In this document: positions 21,056 to 32,404 of the stretch, piece after piece | How positions within the stretch are numbered: the stretch's first letter is position 1 | Layout: the number at the start of each line of letters is the position of its first letter | From: Topomyia yanbarensis | Taxonomy: Eukaryota; Arthropoda; Insecta; Diptera; Culicidae | DNA length: 64,000 nucleotides | Direction of reading: 5' to 3' | NCBI RefSeq assembly: GCF_030247195.1 | Contig: NC_080671.1 | Span: forward strand, 101,605,845-101,669,844 | Translations under genes and position numbers: made by a program | The notes under the pieces: model-generated | What the model saw: the letters and a program-made list of their open reading frames with translations, nothing else | Told to the model about the DNA's origin: nothing | Databases searched by the model: none

Positions 21056-21616
21056 AAATTTGACCCGCGTTTTTCTTGAAACTATTTTCTGAGTTGGTAA
21101 ATCGAATAAATAGTTTTGGTCGTTCACAATATATTGAAAATTGATTTCTCTAGCGACGTACGTATTATTTTATTTTTTGGTTGATTAATTTGTAATACAT
21201 AATTTTGTGTCGATTTTTATGTTTTTTTCAGCGTTTTTTTTTGCTAAAAAATCGGTGGCAATTCGCAAAAAAATCAATATATCTTACGTCCTCCTTGCTA
21301 TTATTAGAAGGAATCGCAAAAAACTTGGTTATAAAGCTAGTTCAAAAATTACGTGGAAAAGATATTCGGCGGCGAACTTTTTCCATAAAACGCAGCTGCA
21401 GGGAAATGCTGCACAATCGCCATATTTTAGAAAAATAATTTGGAAAAAATATTTTTGTGCTTGCTAACTAGTACAGTGAAGAACCAATTTCATCATCTCC
21501 CAATTTTGACAGCTTTTTGACTCGTTTTTATTAGTCTCCCAAAAATTCCTTTTGACGGTAACAGACGGACCAAGTCAAATACTAGTAAATCCGTTCTTGA
21601 GCATACTTTTCTTATC
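21056..21616. other. AT-rich unassigned DNA
   Basis: Two overlapping frames of 77-86 codons at 21205-21467 are lysine- and phenylalanine-rich by composition. No motif or repeat recognised. Confidence 0.45.
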
Positions 21617-22137
21617 TTAACCCATTCATGCCCATGTTGTTTGTGGACAACAACGTTTTTAAACAGCTATAACTTTTGATTGAGACAAGATTTGCCCACA
21701 AAAACAAGTAAGGCTAATAAATGTGTCTATTGCCTTTCATTTGAGCATTAACAGTTACAAGGATCAGCTCTAGAACTGAAGTTATTGCAATTAGTCTAAT
21801 TGGATTCCGATAGAGCAGTGCTGCCAGGGGCAGTGTATGTTGACGACGGAAAATGAATTTTCTATATATCTTCATTATGTTTCAACATTACTAAAAACTG
21901 ATAAAACTTTTCAATTTAGACTGTCTTTGGCTACGTTTTCCACACGAGTGGACTATTGTAAATATTCTAGGAGAATTGTATTGAGCATTTAAAGATAAAA
22001 ATTGAGCAGCTTCTAGCACTGCGAAGGAAGCACCCATTTTTATGAAAAAAAACTGTTTCTTGACCCCACCGTTTTCAAGGAAAAATAATTTTGAAACCCT
22101 ATATGCACTAGAAAAAAGTTGGACATGAAAGGGTTAA
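21617..22137 (-). mobile_element. Complete 513-bp TTAA MITE (piggyBac-like)
   Basis: TTAA at 21617-21620 and 22134-22137 flank inverted termini CCCATTCATGCCCA and CCCTTTCATGTCCA. The body aligns in reverse to the copies at 3366 and 20317. Exact TTAA duplication and CCC/GGG termini are the piggyBac signature. No transposase. Terminal mismatches suggest an old copy. Confidence 0.75.
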
Positions 22138-22485
22138 AGAAGCAAAACATGCCAAATAATAATTTCAATTCTTTTAATTCAGAGATAAGAATCTGTGCTT
22201 GTGAGTGTGCGTTGGGATCAATTGTACTTATGTTTTATTAACACGCGTTTCACAATATGCTTCTGTAGGTATTTCTAGTGCACGGGCGGACTCAACTAGT
22301 TTTGCGCCTACTGGAAGAAGGGGATTTGTTGGAGATTTTAGGGACTGAGCTGGATAGGATGCAGTATGAAGAAGAAGCAATAGATTTTAGGCAGTGTTTA
22401 CATTAACATGCAGTGATTTGAAACGATGGCCAATGTTCTGGATGCCAGTGGCCGGTACAACTTGCTCCCGTTTCCCAGTGGTGTG
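22138..22485. other. Unassigned DNA
   Basis: No recognisable feature between the MITE and family A. Confidence 0.4.
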
Positions 22486-23335
22486 CATTTCATTGTTAGC
22501 GGTGCAATTGTGCTTTTCTCATTTCTCTAAACTATGGCTCGGAGGCTGTTTATGTTCAACATAATTGTAGAAATGTTCATTACATTCTTAGTACACTTTG
22601 CACTTATACACAATGGCTTGCCAGCCACGAACTTGATGAGCTACGTGTCGACGGTGAAACACTTGAAACAAAAAAATATCATACTTCATTAGCCTAATCA
22701 GCATTAGATCAATGTTATCTGCTTGTCAACTCATTTTGTCATGCGGGGGTGGGTGCGTAAGGAAGGCGAAAGTCCCACGAACGAACGACTCCCCAGCTTA
22801 ATTTGGTATGCTTTGTGATATAGTGGTGGTTTAAAAATGATGGGGTTGAGAGGGGGGGGGCTTTCGATATGAGAAAGACAAAAATCCTAAAAAGTGAATT
22901 TTCGTCAAAAAAAATTTTCGAGTTTGCATCAAATCTCGACATTTCATGCACCTTTAAGACATTTAGCATCAAAAATAAAAATTCTATTTTTAATTTTTCC
23001 TATAGTTTATATGGAAAATTTCTGCGTGGCCGCACTCTTGAACCCGTAATCCCGAACCAAAATTCCGATCGATCCAAAATTCAATAGCAGCCGATGGGAA
23101 GGTTGCACCTTTCATTTGAGACTAGTTTGGGCAAATCGGTTCAGCCATCTCTGAGACAAATGAGTGACATTTTAGTGACACATACGCACAAACACACACA
23201 CACATACAGACTTTTTCCGATCTCGACGAACTGAGTCGAATGGGATGACACTCGGCCCTCCGGGCCGGGATTAGGTTGACGTTTTTCAAAGTGATTGCAT
23301 AACCTTTCTATATGAGAAAGGCAAAAACATCACTT
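22486..23335 (-). repeat. Family A repeat, minus strand copy
   Basis: In minus orientation it starts GCCTTTCTCATATAGAAAGG at 23327 and passes a CGGCCCGGAGGGCCG hairpin, a short TG tract and CAGAGATGGCTGAACCGATT. It ends near TGAGAAAAGCACAATTGCAC at 22486-22505. TGCCTTTCTCA at one end and TGAGAAA(A/G)GCA at the other form short inverted termini. It is the only copy here in minus orientation. Confidence 0.7.
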
Positions 23336-23360
23336 ACTCTGGTCGACTATTTCTTCGATC

Positions 23361-23528
23361 AATTTTTTTATTTCAATTATAGAGGTTTTAACATTAAGGT
23401 CATTCGCCTCTTCGGGTTAAAAAAATCTCTTATGAAAAATTTCTAACCCTATGTGCGGGGCCGGGATACGAACCCAGGTGCGCTGCGTTTAAGGCAATCG
23501 ATTTACCAACTATGCTACGCCCACCCCC
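23361..23528 (-). mobile_element. tRNA-derived SINE (Feilai-like), minus strand
   Basis: On the minus strand it reads GGGGGTGGGCGTAGCATAGT, TGGTAAATCGATTGCC (A-box half), then CTGGGTTCGTATCCCGG (B-box), the body CCGAAGAGGCGAATGACC, AAAACCTCTATAATTGAAAT and an A-rich end. Better preserved than the copy at 4258-4433. Confidence 0.75.
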
Positions 23529-24869
23529 TTCGATCAATTTACAAAACTTCACATATAGGGCTCGCAACAAAATTTGTTGAAACATTAACGCTTCTTTTCA
23601 GGACCAACATAATTTTAAAGAAGAATTAATTTCAATTTGTTTTCCGAAATCCCCTTGAGTATATAAATATGTTCTACTTCATGGCGGTTATGTCTCTGAC
23701 ATTATATACCCGTACACGTATATGAAAATCATGTTTTTCACGAGCAAAGTTTCATTTGAAATCCATTTGATAAATTAACAATTTGCGTTACTTTTTGTTA
23801 CTTGATTTATAATTGTATATTTTTAAATATTTGATGAAAATTAATTTTTGCACACATTTGTCATTAACCGTCATACAGCGCCATCTATAAACATTTTAGA
23901 CTTCGCGTCTCTATGGAGCATTTGTCGAAAATATCAAAACAAACCAGTTGGCAGATGAATGATTCTTTACTAAGAAGCTACCATCAAAGGATGGAGCTGA
24001 TCTAGATCCTTTGAAACTTGGCCAGATCAACAGCAACATAGACAAAATATAGTTCAATTTTACTATGCCCAGAACTCTAAATCTCTATGATACATACTCA
24101 GAGTAAATGAGGCTTTCCTCGTCAAAGGTGGCAAGTGCGCCATCTATACATTTTATGGTACCCGTCTATTTTCTGATCTCGCACAAAGCGGAAGCAAAAA
24201 TCGCCTAGCAAGTGAAGCGTGCAAGCGCTTTGTTCGATATCCAGTGTACAAACAGTACTGTATCGTTGCCCCCGGCTGCGCAATGAAATAAGTCAACCAA
24301 AAGAAACAAAAGTACCCATACTCTATGTATGTATGTAATAGGAAGCCCCCATCAGTTCAAGGCATTACAAGTGGATGTGGGTAGACTTACAGTAGACTGA
24401 ATTTATTTATCAGGTAACTTTCATATTATTGCTGTTGTCGAAAGGTCAAAATAGGATTGGGCGGACCCGTAAACAGAGGCATTTACGCGCATTCCGAGGG
24501 GAACAGAGAATCTCCTTCCAATAATAACATCCGGCCATATAATAAAGAATTTCGCAATGCCAGCTTAAACCCGCCTGATGGTTTGTTTGTTAGAAAGGCG
24601 CGTCTCACCCAGTTCGGACCTTCGGGAAACAAAAGTGCCCATACTAGGGAATGACGCAATTTCGATTGACTTTAAAGACTATTTAAATCCTCTGAAAATG
24701 GTCACTGATTGGAAAAAAAATTAAACAAGAAAACAATGCGACATCCAAGTAGTCATTACATGTCTACCCACAGTTGAGAAGGTGAAAAATTTAATGAAAG
24801 TAAAAATGAAATAATCTTTTTTTTTCATTTTTCTAATTTTGACGAATTGTACCTTCTTTAATAAAGGGT
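23529..24869. other. Unassigned DNA
   Basis: No gene. The phrase GCGCCATCTATA appears twice (23878 and 24139), as in the divergent arrays elsewhere. A 65-codon frame at 24457-24654 has no motif. Confidence 0.4.
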
Positions 24870-25510
24870 GAATCGAGAATAATTGTGATAATTTTTTTTT
24901 ATACTTGACCGAAATTAACCAAAGTTTGCCCAGTTTTACTTTAAAGTGTATTGCTTGCATCCGCTATATCTAGCAGTTGTCAATGAGATTCCGGTCGAAA
25001 TGAAAGACCCACATTAAAAATTGGGTTGGGTTGTCACATGGTGCCTTGAGAAATCTGATGAATGTACATCATTTGACCGTCTCAAAGGTTCTCCGAACAT
25101 TTAAGGAGCTAGACGAAAACCGAGAACAACGCATAAAAACCGACAGAGCGCTGATCGCTCATTCCGCAAGCGTAATCCGAACATTTCGACGCGGAATTTG
25201 GCCAAAAACTAGATGTTTCGGAAAGTTTCGTTCAGAGGGCCAATACACGATCCGGAAAGGTGCAGAATTTCCAAAATCTGGACGAACACCAGTAGAGTGT
25301 TGCCAAAACGCGCACCCGAAAACTCTACACGACGCTACTAACATTTTTAGATTTTGAGCAGTTGCCAGGACAGGAATATTTCACGGGTAAAGACAAGTTT
25401 ACCGTTTCAAACGGATGAAGCTGTCGAAATTCGTTTCGAAATACCTGATTTCGCAAGCCATATGAACTTGTGGAAAACGTAGTGGACCAAAGGCACCTTA
25501 AATTATGAGA
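24870..25510 (+). pseudogene. Diverged DD37E-like mariner transposase remnant
   Basis: The region upstream of the frame resembles the DD37E 5' region (TTAACCAAAGTTTGCCCAGT, compare CAACCAAATTTTGCACAC in the good copies). The frame then gives LSHGALRNLMNVHHLTVSKV, LRTFKE (first HTH), a second HTH-like stretch, and later, across shifts, QLPGQEYFHG-like and VSKRMKLSKFVSKYLI-like residues. These match IPGLEFFTGK and the following block of the 49.9-kb copy. TIRs are not preserved. This is an older or separate lineage of the same transposase type. Confidence 0.6.
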
Positions 25511-26972
25511 TTTTCAAAACTGAGTGACTCTAAAAACGGGATTTAAAATATTATAAGTAAAATAGCTGAGGGCTGCTTTTTACTTTTGCTGGATTTAGAT
25601 AGAATTCGATAATAGAATAAACTAGAAATGAAATATCATTAATTCATTCTCGCATATAAGAGCACTTTCAACAATAAAACATCATCTAATTATCGTATTT
25701 TATAAAAAAAAGGGGATTCATGTTTATTTAACAATTTAAACACTGTTCGTCAAATAAACCTACCAAAATGTTTTTAGTTCGCATATCATTTTTCAGAAAA
25801 AGGAAAGGTAAATGATGAAAAATGATGTTTCCGTGTATCTCTAGGACCTCAGAATCGGTTTTTAAGAGAATACTAAGATTTTTTGCATTATCAGTTATAA
25901 AAATAGTCACCCTGTTAGCAAAAATGGTTTCTAAAACTAGTAAAAATCACAAATTTTTCAACAATAGGAAGTTTCTAAAACTAGTAAAAATCACAATTTT
26001 TTCAACAATTGGAAGTTGTTTAGGAAACTAATTTGTAAGAAGATTCATGAGCTACCGAGCGTTTCCAAAATGGTATTTCCAAAAACATGGATATGAATTT
26101 TTTAACGCGAAAATGCGCAAGATAAGAACCGTACATCTTGAAACAATACCAAATATAAAATGATACGAGATGGGAAACCATCTCAAAAATTGTAAGCTGC
26201 GTAAATTGCTGATGTTACACTCAATTTCTCAATTGCCTTTTCTTGGTGCAGAACGAACGTAAATGATTTCCGCACGAAAACTTAAATATATAGTTTAACA
26301 AAATCACTCTTTTTTCTGAAGAACTCAAAACTACTACAATCGGCCGTGTAGTTCTTAAGATATCGCTATTTGAAGTTTGAAGGTATAAAAAATTCATATG
26401 AAATGAATTGAATATAAATCCTCGACATTACTTGCTTCAACATGTTAAAAATTATTTTTTTCATCCGATTATTGTAAAATTTTCAGATAAACTGTTTCAA
26501 ACTTAGATAAAAATATAATAAATATTTTCGAAAGAGTTACAAGCCATTAATTTTTGTGGGACATACGTCAGCAAATACTAAACCGACTGTTCTGAAATGT
26601 AGAAAGCATCTCAATCGAGTGTTTTCAGCTTTGGGAAATACTTTCAAACTTGCATATGTATCCCAACGACGGGTTTTACTCCCGTTTGCTGTGTGTATAA
26701 GTAAATCACCGAGGGCGAATCTAGAAGGAGGGTCCTGGGGGTTCAAAATTACCATTTTAAACCAAATATATTGAATGGGATTATAACGTATTACGTATTT
26801 CAGACTTTCTCCGAAAAAAAAACTTGTGGATCCGCCCCTGTAAATCACGCTTGTTTGGTATGTACGTAGTTTTTGACCGTTTGATAGCTAGATTCTTGTC
26901 ATAGCCCAAAGCTGTTGTTCAAAACGTTGTGTGCTATGTGCTAATTTTCGTCGCATTCAGTCAAATGGTGTC
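25511..26972. other. AT-rich unassigned DNA
   Basis: Contains a 44-bp direct duplication at 25928-26016 (start GTTTCTAAAACTAGTAAAAA). A block at 26540-26840 with GTGGATCCGCCCCTG at one end may be a repeat but I cannot define its ends. No coding call. Confidence 0.4.
25928..26016. repeat. 44-bp tandem duplication
   Basis: GTTTCTAAAACTAGTAAAAA starts at 25928 and again at 25972, with the rest of each unit nearly identical (TCAACAATAGGAA versus TCAACAATTGGAA). Confidence 0.8.
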
Positions 26973-28024
26973 GGATTTTATCGACTACTTCTGTAGTGCC
27001 CCCCAAAATAATCGCTCAAATACGGGAGATACGCGAATCTCATACACGGTTGTGCATGGTATGGGTAATTTTTTCTAACTGTCATATGTGATATGTGATC
27101 CATATGTGGTTGTGCTAGTGCGATGGTTGACGTTATATAGTGTCTTTTTAGATGGGTTAAACTTTCTGTACGCATACATTCTCATTCCTTCTAGGTATAT
27201 GTGAAAGCCAGTTGAGAATGATATCAGAAACTTCTTTGTTGAAGACAACAAAATTTACAATTTTTCATATTAAATGATCTTGATGTACTAGAGACAAACG
27301 CAAAACGCCATTTTTTGTAATTTTTCTTCTGCTGTTCAAAAAACAATATGCGGATTCATCCAATTCAATTTGAAAAAAAAAGTTTTGAAGGCAAATTTAT
27401 TGTCAAAATAATAATGTGTCTCTTGTGGTTGTGAATTTTATTTGTTGAATGATTAAAATGTTGTATGATGGATACCAGACTTCCCATGAACATCAACAAG
27501 TTTGTACCTGTGTACCAAATTTCGTGCACGCGTCCAACATCAAACATGATTCGTCTCAGTGTACAGGTTTGCTTCGAACATCGAATCCAAGCGAACGATG
27601 TGCAAACTCAAGTTCAAACATCCGTGTACGTACACCGGGTGCGCACACGAGAACGATTCGCACCGCAAAAAGAGTCAACGGTAGTGATGATGACGGTGAG
27701 AAAGAAAAACCTGGCGCCACGATCCTATGTGTACACACACCGTGTACGTACATGGGGTTCGGTTGTGCGGGCGAACATGTGCCCGTGTTTTGGTAAGAAA
27801 CAGCGTGTTTGAGTTTGTACACGAAGTGTAGGTTTAATATGAGTACAGAACCAGAGCGAACATTTTGTACGGTGTTCATTTGTGAAGACTGGATTGGATA
27901 CTATATTTCTGCATATTAGAAACTTATTTTTTATTGAATTCGTTTATTTGGCACGGCTCGTTGCGTGAACTTAAAGGAGCCAAGGGTCTTTCGCACATCG
28001 TTAAAAGCTTATATTAATATCAAT
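26973..28024 (+). repeat. Large inverted repeat, left arm
   Basis: Aligns in reverse to 43761-45360. The outer edge is GGATTTTATCGACTACTTCT and the inner edge is near AGCTTATATTA. Relative to the right arm it lacks a 250-bp MITE, a further block of about 310 bp near 27205 and about 65 bp near 27992. It has about 120 bp that the right arm lost. The core (about 27475-27890) also occurs at 57043-57462. The ORFs of 107-115 codons here are not conserved in frame between copies. Confidence 0.8.
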
Positions 28025-29180
28025 AAAGGTTTTGCCTTTCTCAATAGAAAGGTATTGCAATTGCTCTGAAAACCGACTTTTAAACGGAGGCCCGGAGGGC
28101 CGAGTGACATATACCATTCGATTCAGTTCGTCGAGTTCGACAAATGTCTGTGTGTATGTATGTATGTGTGTGTATGTTTGTATGTGACCGAAAATGTCAC
28201 TCATTTTTCTCAGAGATGGCTGAACCGATTTTGACAAACTTAGTCTCAAATGAAAGGTGCAACGTTCCCATAGGCTGCTATTGAATTTCTAATGGATCCG
28301 ACTTCCGGTTCCGGAATTACAGGGTGATAAGTACGAACACGCAGAAAATGTCGATTTTAATAAATTCTGCAATGAATGTATAAAGGTGAAAATTTTTCCA
28401 AAATATGACCACAACTGCTTCGATTTGTAGTATTAGGTCACTAACATCCATTCAAAGTCTATTTGGCCACATTGGCCACCATCCTCGGTTCCGGAAGCCC
28501 CGGCGGAAGTATCTAAATTCAGAATAACAGTCACATCGGTTTCTCGGAGATGGCTACACCGATTCGACTAATCTTGCCTCAAATGAAAGGTGTTGCGCCC
28601 CCCGTAAATGGCTATTAAATTTCATCCCGATCCGACTTCCGGTTCTGGAGTTACGGGTTGTGGCGTGCGATCACATAGCAAATTGTGATTCAAACCAATA
28701 CTCCGATGAAAGCAAAAAAGGTAAAAATTTCGCTAAAATGTCTCTCAAACTACTTAAATTTGCAGTTCTAGATCACCGACAGCCAACCAAACTTTCGTTG
28801 GCTACATTGACAACCATAGACGGTTCCGGAAGTGCCCGGGAAAAGCGGCCATCTTTCAAAATTAACGAACTCACATCAATTTCTCGAAAATGGTTGGGCC
28901 GGTTTTTGCAAACTTAGTCCCAAATGATAGCTATATTATCCCCACAGATGTCTATAAAATTTCGCACGGATCGCTTATATGGTTCCGGAAATATACACTG
29001 AACCGTCTGGTCACATATGAAATTCCCATATAATCCGGAACTCAAATTTTTTTTTCAAAGGGGGGACCCCATGAAATTTCAGAAATCGAATTCGCATTTT
29101 TGATGCCAAACATCTTTAAAATGCATGAAACGTCGAGATTTTATTTTATCTCGAAATTTTTTTTTATAAAAATCGACTTT
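28025..29180 (+). repeat. Family A repeat, copy with CTCAATAG start
   Basis: TTTTGCCTTTCTCAATAGAA opens the copy. AGGCCCGGAGGGCCGAGTGA, a (TG/TATG)n tract at about 28148-28184 and TCAGAGATGGCTGAACCGAT follow. A longer body then repeats related phrases (CTCAAATGAAAGGTG, ACTTCCGGTTC) two to three times. It ends near TCGAAATTTTTTTTTATAAA. Closest relative is 34674-36094. Confidence 0.7.
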
Positions 29181-31012
29181 TTGGGACTCATTGGATTTCG
29201 CTCCTTTTTGCCTTTCTCATATAGAAAGGTTATGCAACCACTCTGAAAAACGTCAACCTAATCCCGGCCCGGAGGGCCGAGTGTCATATCCCATTCGACT
29301 CAGTTCGTCGAGATCGGAAAAAGTCTGTATGTGTGTATGTGTGTGTGTGTGTATGTATGTGCGTATGTGTCAAATAATGTCACTCATTTTTCTCAGAGAT
29401 GGCTGGACCGATTTGCCCAAACTTAGTCTCAAATGAAAGGTGCAACCTTCCCATCGGCTGCTATTGAATTTTGGATCGGTCGGAATTCTGGTTCCGGAAT
29501 TACGGGTTTCAGAGTGCGGCCACACAGAAATTTCTCATAAAAACTATAGGAAAAATTAAAAATAGAATTTTTATTTTTGATGCTAAATGTATTCAAGGTG
29601 CATAAAACGTCGAAATTTGATGCAAACACGAAAAAAATTTGACGAAGATTCACTTTTTTGGATTTTGCACATTTTTGCCTTTCTCATATAGAAAGGTTAT
29701 GCAATCACTCTGAAAAACGTCAACCTAATCCCGGCCAAATTTTTTTTTCGACTCGAATAAGGTTTCTGGATTTTAACAGGGGCGTAGTTGATGGTTTACG
29801 GAGCGGGGTTACACCCCCCTCTACTGTTCACTCCCCTCCTTTAAAAATCTCCTTAAATCACCCCTCAGACCACCACCTCATACCTCTCCCGTTCAACCCC
29901 ATCATCTTTAAACCATCACTATATTACAAAGCATACCAATTTAAGCTGGGGAGTCGTTCGTTCATGGGACTTTCGCCCTCCTCACATACCCATCGCCGCA
30001 TGACAAAATGAGTTAGCAAGCAGATAACATTGATCTAATGCTGATTAGGCTAATGGAGTATGATATTTTTTTGTTTCAAGTGTTTCACCGTCGACACGTA
30101 GCTCATCAAGTTCGTGGCTGGCATGCCATTGTGTATAAGTGCAAAGTGTACTAAGAATGTAATGGACATTTCCACAATTATGTTGAACATAAAAGCCTCC
30201 GTGCCATAGTTTAGAGAAATGAGAAAGGCACAATTGCACCGCTAGGTGGATTAAAACAGGTTTTTTTTTATAAAAATCAACTTTTTGGGACTCATTGGAT
30301 TTCGCTCCTTTTTGCCTTTCTCATATAGAAAGGTTATGCAATCACTCTGACAAACGTCAACCTAATCCCGGCCCGGAGGGCCAAGTGTCATATCCCATTC
30401 GACTCAGTTCGTCGAAATCGGAAAAAGTCTGTATGTGTGTGTGTGTGTGTATGTATGTGTGTATGTATGTGCGTATGTGTCAGATAATGTCACTCATTTT
30501 TCTCAGAGATGGCTGGACCGATTTGCCCAAACTTAGTTTCAAATGAAAGGTGCAACCTTCCCATCGGCTGCTATTGAATTTTGGATCGATCGGAATTCTG
30601 GTTCCGGAATTACGGGTTTCAGAGTGCGGCCACACAGAAATTTCTCATATAAACTATAGGAAAAATTAAAAATAGAATTTTTATATTTGATGCTAAATGT
30701 GTTCAAGGTGCATAAAACGTCGAGATTGATGCAAACTCGAAAAAAAATTTGACGACGATTCACTTTTTTGGATTTTGGCACATTTCTCATATAGAAAGGT
30801 TATGCAATCACTCTGAAATTTTTTTCGACTCGCATAAGGTTTCTGGATTTTAACAGGGGCGTAGTTGATGATTTATGGAGAGGGGTTACACCCCCCCCCC
30901 TCTACTGTTCACTCCCCTCCTTTAAAAATCTCCTTAAATCACCCCTCAAACCACCACCCCATCTAGCCCTCATACCCCTCCCTTTCAACCCCATCATCTT
31001 CAAACCACCACT
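29150..31012 (+). repeat. Family A, 1105-bp tandem duplication
   Basis: GGGACTCATTGGATTTCGCT occurs at 29183 and 30288, and the following sequence (hairpins, TG tract, CAGAGATGGCTGGACCGATT, GGGGCGTAGTTGATG, CTACTGTTCACTCCCCTCC) repeats with an offset of about 1105. Unit 1 ends with AGGCACAATTGCACCGCTAG at about 30225-30244. Unit 2 stops near 31012 without that end. Each unit has its own TG tract (29327-29370 and 30432-30480). Confidence 0.8.
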
Positions 31013-31400
31013 AAAGGTCTTGAAATTTTTAAAATTACATCTTTTGCGTTAAAATAAGCATTTTTGATCGAATTTTCCCATCGAATTAGGCTTGGGAGCA
31101 GGACAAATGCAAACGATGGTAGGGATTTAGGGCTTCAACTAAATTATTGCGATATTATTTTTGAAAAAAAAAATTGAAAAGAAACTTCACAGTTTAAAAC
31201 CAAAATTCTGTGAAATTTTAAAAGATAACATTTTTCAAGCGAAAATGATCATTTTTGACCATCGAATGTTATCAAAGAACTGGGCTTGGGAGCAGAACAA
31301 ATTCAAATGATGGCAGAGATTTGGTTCCAACTAAATCATTGTGAAGAAGATTTTGAAAAAAATTGGAACGGGACTTCGTAGTTTAAATCCAAAGTTTTGT
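31013..31400. repeat. Two-unit degenerate tandem repeat, about 190 bp
   Basis: GGCTTGGGAGCAG appears near 31090 and 31284, each followed by GACAAATGCAAA or AACAAATTCAAA, an ACTAAATYATTGYGA block and an AGTTTAAAnCCAAA block. Units are diverged. Confidence 0.55.
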
Positions 31401-31835
31401 GAAATTTAAAAAATGACATCTTTCAGGTCAGGTTCAGGTTTGTTTGCTATTTTAATTTTTAACATAAATTTTATGTTTAATAAAAACTGACAACATGTTT
31501 TTCAGTGTATATTTTTACGTTCATAGGTGTTAATCCCCTGTAACTCGTTCTCACGCATCAGCCTAGGTCCGTGTCTATAGTTTTATCATATCAAAAAAAT
31601 GCGCTCTTATACTAGACAACAAGTTTCCGGGCGGCATATGGAGGAACTCACACTCTTCTAACATCTGAGCAGTAGATTCAAAATTAAACATCGAACTAGC
31701 GCTTTGCGCGAACTTTCAAGAATATATAAATGGCCACACGATTATACAATCGCAATTATACACGCGAAGTTTCTTATAAGCTGGCACAACTGACATACAA
31801 ACGTCCATGCAATCAATCAAACATACAAGTTTGAT

Positions 31836-32404
31836 AAGTTATTAAACTTTTAACGAATTGTTGTCTGAGTCAGTTTTGCATGGGGCCTAGCAGTGCATGA
31901 TTGTGGATCAGTACTTGATTTGCACGAACTAAACATTTTTGTGAAATAATGGTTAGGCTTAGGTCAATAGTATGTTCGGAAGATTTGAAGTAAGTAATAC
32001 GAGTCATGTTTTGGTTAGAAAATTTTAGTTCCACATTTTACCACATAGATGGCGCCAACACTAACTTTTCAACGGAAAGAGATAGAGATTAGGTGTCTTC
32101 CACAAAGTTGTAGAGCAAGCATTTCTAAATAATTCTTCCGAACATCTTGATATTCTATCTCACTCCTATGAAAAGTTAGCGTTAGCGCCCTCTATGCGGT
32201 TACAAGTAGAACTAAAATTATCTTACCAAAACATAACTCGTATTATGTACTACAATTATTGTAAGCATACTATTCAGCTAAATCTAACTATTATCTCACA
32301 AAAATGTATAGTTGGTGGTAATCGAGTACCGATCCACAACCATGCACTGCTAGGCCCCATGCAAAACTGACTCAGGCATCACTTCGTTAAAAGTTTAATA
32401 ACTT
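31836..32404. repeat. Foldback palindrome, arms of about 250 bp
   Basis: AAGTTATTAAACTTTTAACG at 31836 is inverted at the right end (32385-32404). Matching continues inwards through CTGAGTCAGTTTTGCATGGG, CCTAGCAGTGCATG, TACGAGTCATGTTTTGGT and TAACTTTTCA, with a centre of about 60 bases near 32095-32150. The arms are roughly 80-85 percent matched by eye. No clear target duplication. It encodes nothing. Confidence 0.8.

Noticed and set aside
27449..27812. Two 115-codon frames shared in part by the three core-repeat copies
   Set aside because: The copies differ by indels that break the frame, and the translations are low-complexity products of GTGTAC-rich DNA.
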